Of a stretch of 64,000 nucleotides of DNA, positions 26,699-36,373 are shown in pieces (the first letter of the stretch is position 1; the number at the start of each line of letters is the position of its first letter). The DNA lies in the NCBI GenBank assembly GCA_963756495.1, contig CAVWNS010000005.1, forward strand, positions 1 to 64,000, written 5' to 3'. This stretch comes from DATFDN01 sp963756495 (lineage in GTDB: Bacteria > Pseudomonadota > Alphaproteobacteria > Acetobacterales > Acetobacteraceae). The notes beneath the pieces are model-generated. The model was given only the letters and a program-made list of their open reading frames with translations, made no database searches and was not told where the DNA came from. The translations under genes were made by a program, and so were the position numbers.

Positions 26699-27433
26699 TC
26701 ACGACGCGAGCAGCCGCGCCACCGCCAGCAGCCGCGCGAGCGTGCCCGCATCCGCCTGACCGGTGACCGCCTCGGGGCGCCAGTGTCGTTGGAAGGCGCG
26801 CAGCACCGTCGCCAGCGCCGGGTCTAGCGCGCCGGCCGGCACGACGGCGTAGCCGATGTCAGCCAGCGCGGCGCGCACATCGCGCAGGCTGGCGGCGTCG
26901 CGCACAGCGCCATCTGTGCCGAGGTCAGGCACGTTCTCGGGCCACAGCCCGACGCCGTTGCGCGCCAACCCCTCCCAGTCGAATTTCTCCCCCGGGTCCT
27001 CCTTGCGGTCGGGGGCGACGTCGCTGTGCGCCACCACGTTCCGCTGCGGGATGGGATGGCGCGACAGGATCTCCAGGCACAGGTCGCACACCGCCGCGAG
27101 TTGCAGCACCGGAAAGTCCCGATACCCCCATTCATGGCCGGGATTGACGATCTCGATGCCGACCGAGCGATCATTCAGGCCGGTACGGCCGCGCCAGAAG
27201 GACACGCCGGCGTGGTACGCGCGCAGCCCCTCCGGCACCAGGCGGAACACCGTCCCGTCCTCGTCCACCACGTAATGCGAGGACACCCGGGCGACGGGGT
27301 CGCGCAGCCGGTCGAGCGCCTCCTGGGCACTCTGCATGCCGGTATAGTGCAGGATGAGCATATCGACCGGCGCGCCGGCCGGCCGCATGTCGTGGTTCGG
27401 GCTGGGCAGCTCGCGCAGCGCGACCAGGCTCAC
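26699..27433 (-). CDS. amiD: N-acetylmuramoyl-L-alanine amidase, AmiD-like
   Basis: A zinc amidase (Amidase_2 fold) that cuts between MurNAc and the stem peptide; related to AmiD/AmpD, which recycle cell-wall fragments. Candidate active-site residues: His29 (LILHYTG), Glu94 (GIEIVN), His136 (VVAHSDVAP) and Asp146. A C-terminal peptidoglycan-binding-like domain follows (VLRAFQRHWRPEAVTGQADA). No signal peptide is evident, so it may be cytoplasmic (AmpD-like role) despite the AmiD-like architecture. 244 aa. The start overlaps the upstream djlA-like stop by four bases. The symbol is by architecture only. Confidence 0.85.
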   Translation of the reverse strand: MSLVALRELPSPNHDMRPAGAPVDMLILHYTGMQSAQEALDRLRDPVARVSSHYVVDEDGTVFRLVPEGLRAYHAGVSFWRGRTGLNDRSVGIEIVNPGHEWGYRDFPVLQLAAVCDLCLEILSRHPIPQRNVVAHSDVAPDRKEDPGEKFDWEGLARNGVGLWPENVPDLGTDGAVRDAASLRDVRAALADIGYAVVPAGALDPALATVLRAFQRHWRPEAVTGQADAGTLARLLAVARLLAS

Positions 27434-28215
27434 AGGCCGCGCTCGCGCTTGATCCTGTCCCAGGCGGCGTTGATCCGCGCGACCTTGTCGCCGGCGCGGG
27501 CGATGAACTCGCTCGGCACCCCCCGCGAGGCCAAGCTATCGGGGTGGTTCTCCCGCATCAGCCGCTTCCAGGCCGCGTGCAGCTCCGCCCCGGTCGCCGC
27601 GCGCGGAACCCCGAGCACGGCATAGGGGTCCCCCTCATCGCCGCCGCGCGGCTCGCGGGGTGCCGCGCCGCGCGCGCGGTCCCATGCCGGCTGATCCAGC
27701 CCAAAGGCCCGGTGAACCTCCGAGAGCAACTGGTGCTCGCTCTGGTTCACCGGTCCGTCGGCGCGCGCCACCGCGAACAGCGAGGCGAGCACGTCCTCCA
27801 GCATTCCCCGGTTGTCGGCGAAGCTCTCGCCGAGTTGGACGGCGTACCCCTTCGCGCCCTCGGCGGTGTCGCGCGCCTGGTCGAACAGGCGCGCGATGTC
27901 GGTCATCGCCTCCGGCGGGATGCGGAATTGGCGCTTGAAGGCGTCGATCTCCACCCGGCGCACTGGGCCGTCGCACTTGGCGAGCTTGGCGGCCAGCACC
28001 ACGACACAGATGGCGAACACCTGGTCCTTGCGCCCCAGCAGCGCGGCGAGGCGCGCCGGACTGAGCAGCCCGTCCCCGCCCCGGAAGGGCAGGCGCATGC
28101 CGGGAACAGCGCCGCTGTCGGCGGCATGCCCCATCGCCGCGCCGAACACCGCCCCCACCGGCCCGCCCATGGCGAAGCCCGCGACCCCGCCGATGATCTT
28201 GCCCCAGTAACTCAT
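27430..28215 (-). CDS. DjlA-like membrane co-chaperone (TerB domain plus J domain)
   Basis: The protein begins with a glycine-rich, probably membrane-inserting segment (GKIIGGVAGFAMGGPVGAVF), continues with an alpha-helical TerB-like domain (AICVVVLAAKLAKCDGPV ... to about residue 185), and ends in a J domain with the HPD motif (LMRENHPDSLASRGVP). J domains stimulate DnaK. The layout is that of DjlA, which links stress or envelope sensing to DnaK. ATG at 28215 (MSYWGKIIGG) is chosen over a five-residue longer start. 261 aa. Co-transcribed with the amidase. Confidence 0.85.
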   Translation of the reverse strand: MSYWGKIIGGVAGFAMGGPVGAVFGAAMGHAADSGAVPGMRLPFRGGDGLLSPARLAALLGRKDQVFAICVVVLAAKLAKCDGPVRRVEIDAFKRQFRIPPEAMTDIARLFDQARDTAEGAKGYAVQLGESFADNRGMLEDVLASLFAVARADGPVNQSEHQLLSEVHRAFGLDQPAWDRARGAAPREPRGGDEGDPYAVLGVPRAATGAELHAAWKRLMRENHPDSLASRGVPSEFIARAGDKVARINAAWDRIKRERGL

Positions 28216-28290
28216 GGTTCGACGTATCACGCGCCGGCCTGCGCCGGCAAAGGCCGCACCGGAGGGCGCCTCAAGCCGCCAGGCGATCTC

Positions 28291-28833
28291 TCACGCGTGA
28301 ACGCGGGCCGCGTGTTGTTGCGCCCAGCTTGCCCGGGGCAGGAAACCGGGGTCCTCGCGGCAGGCCTGCTCCGTCTCCGCGATGATCGCCTCGTCGGATC
28401 GGGACAGGTCGAGCGCGCGGCCATGCGGCTGGGGGACGTGGAACGGGGTGTCCAGGAACGCCTCCAGGGGATTGCCCTCGGGGTCGGCGAAGTACACCGA
28501 CCAGGCGTTGCCGTGGTTCACCGGGCGCATCTCGGTCGCCCCCAGGGCCAGGGCGCTGTCGCGCACCGCGCGCAGCGCCGCCAGGGAACCGACATTGAAC
28601 GCCATGTGCCTGACCCGCGCGGGTGCCGAGCCCTCGGGTGCTCCCGACATCAGCACGATCTGATGGTGCGCCGTCTCGTCGGCGCTCATGAACACCATGT
28701 CGCAGCCGAGCCCCTGGCTGCTGCCCTGGTCACTGACCTGGAGGCCCAGCACCTCGGCATAGAAACGCTGCATCCTGGGCAGGTCCCGTACCTGCAGGGC
28801 GACATGGGATAGACGCGCTCGGATTTCAGGCAT
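28291..28833 (-). CDS. VOC-family (glyoxalase/extradiol dioxygenase-like) protein
   Basis: The vicinal-oxygen-chelate fold is recognisable from HVALQVRDLPRMQRFYAEVL at the N-terminus, HHQIVLMSG and HMAFNVGSLAALRAV in the middle and WSVYFADPEGNPLEAFLD near residue 130. Metal ligand candidates are the first His, the HMAF His and the Glu in PLEAF. Members include dioxygenases, glyoxalases and epimerases, so the substrate cannot be named. ATG at 28833 has a strong GGAGAGAGGG ribosome site. 180 aa. It lies 15 bp after the next VOC gene and is probably co-transcribed with it. Confidence 0.8.
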   Translation of the reverse strand: MPEIRARLSHVALQVRDLPRMQRFYAEVLGLQVSDQGSSQGLGCDMVFMSADETAHHQIVLMSGAPEGSAPARVRHMAFNVGSLAALRAVRDSALALGATEMRPVNHGNAWSVYFADPEGNPLEAFLDTPFHVPQPHGRALDLSRSDEAIIAETEQACREDPGFLPRASWAQQHAARVHA

Positions 28834-28848
28834 CCCTCTCTCCACTCC

Positions 28849-29403
28849 TCAGCGGTTGCCCATAAGCGTGGTGTCCTGGCCGCGCACTGGGTCGGCGATC
28901 GCCTGCTCCAGGCTGGCCGCGCCCTTCCACTCCTCGGGCGGTCGGGCGCGTCCGTCGCTGCCGATCTGGTCGATGTTCCAGTAGACCTCCAGGCTGTGCC
29001 CGTCCGGGTCATGGAACTCCACCGCGATCTGGCAGCCGGCGCGGCGGCGCCCCTCGAAGTCGATCGGGACGCCGTGAGCGCGCAGATGGTCGCGGGCGCG
29101 CACCACCTCCGCCAATGTGGCGACCTCGAAGGCGACGTGATGCAGGCCCCCGCCGTCGTGCGACCCGGCTTCGGCCGGGAACAGCGCGATGCCGTGGTGG
29201 TCGGTGTTGCAGCGCAGGAAGACGACGCCCCCCGGCAGCATGTCGCCGGCATAGACGTCTGTGACCTGGAAGCCGAGCACCTGGATGTAGAACCGCGCGG
29301 CCCGCTCCAGGTCGCGCACGCGCAGCGCGACATGGCCGATCTTGGCGACGCGAAAGCCAAGGCCCGTGGGGCGATCGAGGCGGCTTATGGCGTCGGGGTC
29401 CAT
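28849..29403 (-). CDS. VOC-family protein, catechol-dioxygenase-like
   Basis: A second vicinal-oxygen-chelate protein, 184 aa: KIGHVALRVRDLERAARFYI, HHGIALFPAEAG, GGLHHVAFEVATLAEVV and VEFHDPDGHSLEVYWN give the His/His/Glu metal set typical of extradiol ring-cleavage enzymes (one-domain type). Paired and tandem with the VOC gene downstream, from which it differs enough to be an old duplication. It is divergent from the 5-oxoprolinase gene, 120 bp away. The substrate is unknown. Confidence 0.82.
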   Translation of the reverse strand: MDPDAISRLDRPTGLGFRVAKIGHVALRVRDLERAARFYIQVLGFQVTDVYAGDMLPGGVVFLRCNTDHHGIALFPAEAGSHDGGGLHHVAFEVATLAEVVRARDHLRAHGVPIDFEGRRRAGCQIAVEFHDPDGHSLEVYWNIDQIGSDGRARPPEEWKGAASLEQAIADPVRGQDTTLMGNR

Positions 29404-29523
29404 GAGGTGGTCTCCGCTGCGACCCTGCGTACGCTACCCGCCGATGCGTCCCGGTTCAATCCCAGGCCCGGCTTGCGCTTGTTGCGCCCCGCTGCCCTGA
29501 TGACGTGCATGACGGAGGGCGCG

Positions 29524-32500
29524 ATGGGGCAGGGTTGGCAGTTCTGGATCGACCGTGGCGGCACCTTCACCGACATCGTCGCCCGCGCCCCCGACGGAGG
29601 GCTGCATACCCACAAGCTGCTGTCGGAGAACCCGGGCCGCTACCGCGACGCCGCCCTCGCCGGCATCAGGGCCGTGCTGGGGCTTCCCCCCGACGCGCCG
29701 ATCCCGCCGGGCGCGGTGGCGAGCGTCAAGATGGGCACCACCGTCGCCACCAACGCGCTGCTGGAGCGCACCGGCGAGCGCACCTTGCTGGTGGTCAATC
29801 GCGGCTTCGCCGACGCCCTTCGCATCGGCAACCAGGCCCGCCCGCGCCTGTTCGACCTCGCCCTGCGCCTGCCCTCCATGCTGTACGAGCGCGCGGTCGA
29901 GGTCGCTGGACGGGTGGATTCGGACGGGGCGGAGATCGAGGCGCTGGACGAGGCGGCCGCCCGCGCCGCCTTCGCCACCGCGCGCGTCGACGGCATCGCC
30001 GCCTGCGCGATCGTGCTGATGCACGCCTGGCGCCATCCGGGCCATGAGCGCCGCCTGGCCGCGCTGGCGCGCGAGGCGGGGTTCGCGCAGGTCTCGGCCA
30101 GCCACGCGGTCAGCCCGCTGCTGCGCCTCGTGCCGCGCGGCGATACCACGGTCGTGGACGCCTATCTCTCGCCGATCCTGCGCCGCTACGTCGATCAGGT
30201 CGCCGCCGAGCTGTGCGGCGTGCGGCTCTATTTCATGCAGTCCAACGGCGGGCTTGCCGAGGCGCACGGCTTCCAGGGCAAGGACGCGATCCTGTCCGGC
30301 CCGGCCGGCGGCATCGTCGGCGCGGCGCGCACCGCCGGGATGGCCGGGCTCGACCGCATCATCGGCTTCGACATGGGCGGCACGTCCACCGACGTCGCCC
30401 TCTATGCCGGCGGCTTCGAGCGCGCCTTCGAGACCGAGGTGGCGGGCGTGCGGATGCGCGCGCCGATAATGGCGATCAACACCGTCGCCGCGGGCGGCGG
30501 GTCGATCCTGCACTTCGACGGCGCGCGCTTCCGCGTCGGGCCGGATTCGGCCGGCGCCGACCCCGGCCCGGCCTGCTATCGGCGCGGCGGCAATCTGACC
30601 GTGACCGACGCCAATGTCTGCGTGGGCAAGATCCAGCCCGCCCATTTCCCCGCGATCTTCGGGGAGACGGGCGACCAGCCGCTCGACGCGGACATCGTGC
30701 GCGCGGGCTTCGCCGTCCTGGCCGACGAGATCGCGCAGGCGTCGGGGGAGCGGCGCACGCCCGAGCAGGTGGCCGAGGGGTTCCTGCGCATCGCGGTCGC
30801 CAACATGGCCAACGCCATCAAGCAAGTCTCCGTCCAGAAGGGCCACGACGTTACCCGCTTCGCCCTGCAATGCTTCGGCGGAGCGGGCGGTCAGCACGCG
30901 TGCCTAGTGGCTGACGCGCTCGGCATGGAGACGGTGTTCATCCACCCGTTCGCCGGCGTGCTGTCGGCCTACGGCATGGGCCTGGCCGACCAGACCGCGC
31001 TGCGCGAGCAGGCGACCGAGGCGCCGCTCACCCCGCAATCCGTCCCCGACCTCGATAAGCTCGCCGCCAGCCTGGGCGCGCAGGCGCGGGCCGCGCTGAT
31101 CGAGCAGGGCGCCGACCTGGCGCGGATCGTCGTCCGCGCCCATGCCCATATCCGCTACGCCGGCACCGAGGCGGCGCTGCCGGTCCTCCTGCGCGGACAT
31201 GACGCCATGCTCGCCGACTTCACCGACGCGCACCGCGCCCGCTTCGGCTTCGCCACGCCGGACCGCCCGGCGGTGGTGGAGGCGGTCGCCGTCGAGGCGT
31301 CGGCGGCGGGCGAGCCGGTGGTGGAGCGGCGCATCCCCGCCCGCGCGGCGAACGAAGCGGGGCCGGATTCCCTTGGCCAAGTCAGCGTCGTCAGCGGCGG
31401 CGCGGCGCATGCGGCGCCGGTGTTCGACCGCGCCACCCTGCGGGCCGGCGACCGCATCGCCGGGCCGGCGCTGATCCGCGAGGCCAACGCGACCACGGTG
31501 ATCGAGCCGGGCTGGGGGGCGGAGGTCACGACGCTCGACCACCTGCTGCTGCGCCGCGTGGCACCGCGCCCGGAGGCGCACGCGGCGGCCTCTGGCCGGC
31601 CCGACCCGGTGCTGCTGGAGCTGTTCAACAACCTGTTCATGAACGTCGCCGAGCAGACCGGGGCGGTCCTCCAGAACACCGCCATGAGCGTCAACATCAA
31701 GGAACGGCTGGATTTCTCCTGCGCCGTGTTCGACGCCGACGGCTTCCTGGTCGCCAATGCCCCGCACATCCCCGTGCATCTCGGGGCGATGGGCGAGAGC
31801 GTCCGCACGGTGCTGGCCCAGCGGCGGGGCACGCTGAAGCCGGGCGACGTGGTCGCGCTCAACAACCCCTACAACGGCGGCACCCACCTGCCGGACGTGA
31901 CCGTCATCACCCCGGTGTTCGACGAGGCCGGCGCGCGCATCCTGTTCTTCGTCGGCTCGCGCGGCCACCACGCCGACATCGGCGGCATCACGCCCGGCTC
32001 CACCCCGCCCGCCTCGCGCACGCTGGAGGAAGAAGGGGTGGTGATCGACGATTTCCTGCTGGTCGATGCCGGGCGGTTCCGCGAGGCGGAGCTGCGCGCG
32101 CTCCTGGCCGGCGCCCGCTTCCCCGCCCGCAGCCCCGACGTGAACGTGGCCGACATCAAGGCGCAGGTCGCCGCCAACGAGAAGGGCGTGCAGGAACTGC
32201 GCCGGGTGGTCGCCGAGCACGGCTGGGCCACGGTCGAGGCCTACATGCGCCACGTCATGGACAACGCCGAGGAGAGCGTGCGCCGGGTGCTGGACCGGCT
32301 GGGCGACGGCGCGTTCGAGTACGCGATGGACGACGGTGCGCGCCTCAGCGTGGCGGTGCGGGTCGATCGCGCCGGTCGCCGGGCCAGGATCGACTTCACC
32401 GGCACCGGGGCGCAGCGCGATCAGAATAACTTCAACGCCCCGCCCGCCGTGACGCGCGCGGCGGTGCTGTACGTGTTCCGCTGCCTTGTGAGCGACGACA

Positions 32501-33141
32501 TTCCGCTTAACGACGGCTGCCTCAAGCCGCTGGACATCGTCATTCCGCCGGGCAGCTTCCTCGCGCCTCGCCCTGGCGCGGCGGTGGTGGCCGGCAACAC
32601 CGAGGTCTCGCAGGCCGTGTGCAACGCCCTGTTCGGCGCGCTGGGGGCCATCGCCTGCTCGCAGGCAACGATGAACAACTTCCTGTTCGGCGACGCCAAC
32701 CGCCAATACTACGAGACGATCTGCGGCGGCACCGGCGCCGGGCCGGGCTTTGCCGGCACGGCGGCGGTGCAGACCCACATGACCAACACCCGCATGACCG
32801 ACCCCGAGGTGCTGGAGCTGCGCTATCCCGTGCGGCTGGAGGCGTTCGCGATCCGGCGCGGCTCGGGCGGGGCGGGGCGCTGGCACGGCGGGGACGGGGC
32901 GGTGCGGCGCATCCGCTTCCTCGCGCCGATGACGGCGGTGATCGTCGCCTCGCGTCGCGCGGTCGCGCCGTTCGGGCTCGTGGGCGGGGCGGACGGCGCC
33001 TCCGGACGCCAGCATGTGGAGCGCGCCGACGGCCGGGTCGAGCACCTGGGCGGCACCGACAGCGCCGAGATGGCGCCCGGCGATGCCTTCGTCATCGAGA
33101 CGCCGGGCGGCGGCGGATACGGCCCGCCAGCCGGCGTCTGA
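29524..33141 (+). CDS. Hydantoinase/5-oxoprolinase family protein, fused HyuA-HyuB form
   Basis: ATP-dependent ring-opening enzymes of this family hydrolyse 5-oxoproline or hydantoins. The 1205-residue protein fuses both halves: HyuA (about 1-690) with the phosphate motifs DRGGTFTDIVA and GFDMGGTSTDVALY, and HyuB (about 695-1205) with NNPYNGGTHLPDVTVITPVF. This is the OplAH-like single-chain layout, which favours 5-oxoprolinase. ATG at 29524 is chosen over an upstream ATG at 29509 because GGAGGG lies 6 bp before it. Divergent from two VOC genes; no partner transporter is next to it. Confidence 0.88.
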   Translation: MGQGWQFWIDRGGTFTDIVARAPDGGLHTHKLLSENPGRYRDAALAGIRAVLGLPPDAPIPPGAVASVKMGTTVATNALLERTGERTLLVVNRGFADALRIGNQARPRLFDLALRLPSMLYERAVEVAGRVDSDGAEIEALDEAAARAAFATARVDGIAACAIVLMHAWRHPGHERRLAALAREAGFAQVSASHAVSPLLRLVPRGDTTVVDAYLSPILRRYVDQVAAELCGVRLYFMQSNGGLAEAHGFQGKDAILSGPAGGIVGAARTAGMAGLDRIIGFDMGGTSTDVALYAGGFERAFETEVAGVRMRAPIMAINTVAAGGGSILHFDGARFRVGPDSAGADPGPACYRRGGNLTVTDANVCVGKIQPAHFPAIFGETGDQPLDADIVRAGFAVLADEIAQASGERRTPEQVAEGFLRIAVANMANAIKQVSVQKGHDVTRFALQCFGGAGGQHACLVADALGMETVFIHPFAGVLSAYGMGLADQTALREQATEAPLTPQSVPDLDKLAASLGAQARAALIEQGADLARIVVRAHAHIRYAGTEAALPVLLRGHDAMLADFTDAHRARFGFATPDRPAVVEAVAVEASAAGEPVVERRIPARAANEAGPDSLGQVSVVSGGAAHAAPVFDRATLRAGDRIAGPALIREANATTVIEPGWGAEVTTLDHLLLRRVAPRPEAHAAASGRPDPVLLELFNNLFMNVAEQTGAVLQNTAMSVNIKERLDFSCAVFDADGFLVANAPHIPVHLGAMGESVRTVLAQRRGTLKPGDVVALNNPYNGGTHLPDVTVITPVFDEAGARILFFVGSRGHHADIGGITPGSTPPASRTLEEEGVVIDDFLLVDAGRFREAELRALLAGARFPARSPDVNVADIKAQVAANEKGVQELRRVVAEHGWATVEAYMRHVMDNAEESVRRVLDRLGDGAFEYAMDDGARLSVAVRVDRAGRRARIDFTGTGAQRDQNNFNAPPAVTRAAVLYVFRCLVSDDIPLNDGCLKPLDIVIPPGSFLAPRPGAAVVAGNTEVSQAVCNALFGALGAIACSQATMNNFLFGDANRQYYETICGGTGAGPGFAGTAAVQTHMTNTRMTDPEVLELRYPVRLEAFAIRRGSGGAGRWHGGDGAVRRIRFLAPMTAVIVASRRAVAPFGLVGGADGASGRQHVERADGRVEHLGGTDSAEMAPGDAFVIETPGGGGYGPPAGV

Positions 33142-33153
33142 GGCCTTAATCGG

Positions 33154-35548
33154 TCAGGCTGCCCTTTGCACGGCCTCCAGGAAGGCGTCCGCCTCGGTCT
33201 TCAGCGCGTCGGACTGGCGCGCCAGCTCGCTTGCCGCGCGCAGGACCTTCTCGGCCTCCGTGCCGGTGCGGCTCACGTCCTCGCTGACCAGGGTGATCGT
33301 GCCGGTCATCTCGGCGGTGCCGGCGGCGGCCTGCTGGACGGCGTGGGCGATCTCCTGGGTGGCCGCGCTCTGCTCCTCCACCGCGCCGGCGATCGCGGTG
33401 GCGATCTCGCTCATCCGCCCGATCGTGCCGCCGATCGAGCGGAGCGCCTCCACCGCCTGACCCGTCGCGCCCTGCATCGCCGCGATCTGCGCGCCGATCT
33501 CCTCGGTCGCGCGCGCGGTCTGCGCGGCGAGGTTCTTCACCTCGCTGGCCACCACCGCGAAGCCCTTGCCGGCCTCGCCCGCCCGTGCCGCCTCGATGGT
33601 GGCGTTCAGCGCGAGCAGGTTGGTCCGCCCGGCGATGTCGCCGATCAGGCGCACCACGTGGTCGATCCGCTGCGCCGCCTGGCTGAGCCCACCCACGCAG
33701 CGATCGGTCGCCTCCGCGTCCTGCACCGCCTGCCCGGTGATGCGCGCGAACTCCGCGACCTGCCGACCAATCTCCGATATCGAGGCCGCCAACTCCTCGG
33801 CCCCCGCCGCCGCCGCGCCCACGCTGCCCGAGGCCTGTTCGGACGCGCGGGAGACCGCCGCGATCCGCTGCTCCGCGTCGCGGGCCGCTTCGCTCATCTG
33901 CTGGGCCGTCCGCGCCATCGTGGCGGCCTGCCCGCCGACGCCTTGGGCGATCGCGCCCACGGTCCCCTCGAAGCGATGCACGAGGTTCGCCTGCTCGGTC
34001 GCGCGGTGCCAGGTCAGCATCGGGCCGACATAGGCGCCGGTGCGGTCGCGGATCGCCGAGATCGTCAGGTCCAGCGTCTCGGCGCCGAGCGTGATGCGGT
34101 CGCAGCGCGGCAGCCGGTCGGGGTCGGCCAGCACCGCAATCTGGCGGGCCGGCTCGGTGTGGAGGCCGGCCATGCCCTGTCCGACCAGCGCCTCCGGCGC
34201 GGCCGGCAGGTGCGCGCGCACCAGGCCCATCATCTCGACCCCCGCGCGGTTGACGTAGGTGATCGGGAACTCGCCCCCGGCCGCCGCAGTCATCACGCCG
34301 ATCGGAATCTGCTCGATCATCTGGCTGCGCACGAAGGCGTCGCGCACCACCCCGCGCAGCCGCTCCAACGCCGCCGCCATGCGTCCCACCTCATCGCGCC
34401 GCCCAGTATGACCGAAGGCGACCTCGGCATTCCCCTCGGCCAAGCCCTGCACCGCGCGGGTCATCGCCGCGATGGGGCGGGCGACCAAGCGGGCGGTGAG
34501 CCAACTCGACAGCAGGAGCACGAAGACGATGCCGCCGGCGATCATCAGCACACGCTGGCGCGCCGCAGCCGCCGCCCTGAGGGCATCGGCCCGCGCCGCC
34601 TCGGCCATCGCGGTCTGCGCCTGCTCCGCCACGGCCAGCCGGTCGGCCAAGGTCGCGCTCGCCTGCTCCACGTCGGTGCGGACAAACTCGGACAGTTGCC
34701 GGGCGTCGGCGATCACCTCACGCGCGGCCCGAGCGATCCCCGCGCCGAGCGTGCGCGGAAGCTGCGCGTCCGTCAGGGTCTGCGTGGGCAGGGGCAGCGC
34801 CAGAAGCGCCGTCATCTGGGCGTTGGCCTCCTCGGCGCCGTCCGCCACCTCGTTTGCCGCGCCGGTGTTGCCGGTCGCCAGGAACAGCAGCGCGGCGTTC
34901 TGCATCCGCGCCGTGCCGAGCTGGTAGGCGGTGAACAGGTCGCGCGCCTTGCCGACCGTCCCCGCCGCGTCGGCCGACTGGCCGGAGCCTGTCGCGGCTC
35001 CGCCCCCGGTCACCGCGTCCACCCCGCCGGCCATCGTTCCGCCGGCCGCCAGCTCCTGGTCGTAGCTCTTGAGGCCCGCCGCGAAGTCCGAGCGGGGCCG
35101 CAGCAGGTCACGCTCGCGCGTCACGATCGTCTGGCGCCGCAGCGCCGAATTCCTGATCAATGACCTTGGCGAACCCATCCAGGGCCATCAGTGCGCCGAC
35201 GATCCGGCTTCGCTCCTCGGCCCCGGCCTGCTGGTCCTCGGCCAGCGCGGACAGGTTTCGGCGCGCCCGGGCGGCCTGCGCGGTGGCCCGCTCGGCGAGT
35301 TCCTTCAATCCGGACGTGGTCTGCTGCTGGGCGATATCGCGGCTGATCACGCGCAATTCGAGGCCGGCGCGTTGCGCCTGCCCGAGGCGCTCGACGCTTG
35401 CCGCAGCGCGGCTCGCGCGGGTCTGCAACGCCGCCAGGCGGGCGAGGCTGTCTTGACAGGTGAAGCCGAGCGCGGCCAGCAGGGCCAGTGTCATGGCCGC
35501 CGAGATCGCCAGCTTCAGGCTGATCGAGACATTCCTCAAATAGCGCAT
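33154..35548 (-). CDS. Methyl-accepting chemotaxis protein with PAS-like domain (one frameshift)
   Basis: A transmembrane chemoreceptor of about 797 residues. The start at 35548 (MRYLRNVSISLKLAIS) leads into the first membrane helix and a periplasmic helical sensor domain. The frame shifts at about 35140-35155, just after FAKVIDQ; the rest gives a second helix (VLMIAGGIVFVLLLSSWL), HAMP, a PAS-like domain (IPIGVMTAAAGGEFPITYVNRAG) and the signalling domain with the tip region GRTNLLALNATIEAARAGEAG and GFAVVASEVKNLAAQTARAT. One-base error is the simple explanation for the split. Its stop is 12 bp from the 5-oxoprolinase stop; the two genes converge. Confidence 0.83.
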
Positions 35549-35681
35549 GGCGTCCGTTTCGTCGGAGGGCAGGGCGCCCAGCGTGCGGCAGCCTTGCTTA
35601 ATCGGGGATGAAGGCCGCCGCTGGACAGCCGCCCCGGCGCTGGGCACGGTGCGCCGCGAACACACGATGCGGGGTCCGGCC

Positions 35682-36323
35682 ATGCTGTTCGACTTCACCG
35701 CCATGCCGGCGGAGAACATCTACAAGCTGCTCATCTCGACCATCGTGCCCCGGCCGATCGCCTGGGTGACGACGCAGGACCTGGACGGCTCGATCAACGC
35801 CGCGCCGTTCTCGTTCTTCAACTGCATGTCGGGCAACCCGCCCGTGGTGTGCTTCGGCATCGGCGGCCGCGCGCCCGGCGACGCCAAGGACACCGGCGGC
35901 AACATCCGCCGCACCGGCCAGTTCGTGGTGAACCTGGTGAGCGACGGCCTCGCCGAGCAGATGAACATCACCGCCATCGAGTTCGGCAAGGACGTGGACG
36001 AGCTTGCCCAGGCCGGCCTGACCACCGCGCCATCCAACCGGGTGAAGCCGCCGCGCATCGCCGAGGCGCCGGTGTCGATGGAGTGCGAGCGGCTGGTGAT
36101 CGTCGAGGTCGGCGTGGACCGCTCGGTGATCCTCGGCCGCGTGGTGACCATGCACATCCAGGATGACTGCGTCCTGGACCCGGTGCGGTGCTACGTCGAC
36201 ACGCCCCGGCTCGACCTGATCGGGCGGATGCACGGCGGCGGCTGGTATGCGCGCACCACGGACCGCTTCGAGATGCCGCGAATCCCGGTCGGCCAATGGC
36301 CGCTGCGGGACGCGGCTGAGTAG
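35682..36323 (+). CDS. Flavin reductase family protein (FMN-binding split barrel)
   Basis: The DIM6/NtaB-type flavin reductase fold is seen from KLLISTIVPRPIAWVTTQD and NAAPFSFFNCMSGNPPVVC to ILGRVVTMHIQDD. Such proteins supply reduced FMN to two-component monooxygenases or act as flavin-linked reductases. ATG at 35682 (MLFDFTAMPAE) is chosen; ATG at 35667 is possible. 213 aa. It is divergent from the chemoreceptor. No partner monooxygenase is adjacent, so the role is open. Confidence 0.85.
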   Translation: MLFDFTAMPAENIYKLLISTIVPRPIAWVTTQDLDGSINAAPFSFFNCMSGNPPVVCFGIGGRAPGDAKDTGGNIRRTGQFVVNLVSDGLAEQMNITAIEFGKDVDELAQAGLTTAPSNRVKPPRIAEAPVSMECERLVIVEVGVDRSVILGRVVTMHIQDDCVLDPVRCYVDTPRLDLIGRMHGGGWYARTTDRFEMPRIPVGQWPLRDAAE

Positions 36324-36373
36324 GCGCCGCTTCGCCGCAATCCGCCTGTCGCCTTCCTGCCGTCCGCCGCCAG

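Noticed and set aside
29440..29470. GGTTCAATCCC-like string that resembles a tRNA T-loop
   Set aside because: No acceptor, D or anticodon stems can be formed around it; it is part of the leader of the oxoprolinase gene.
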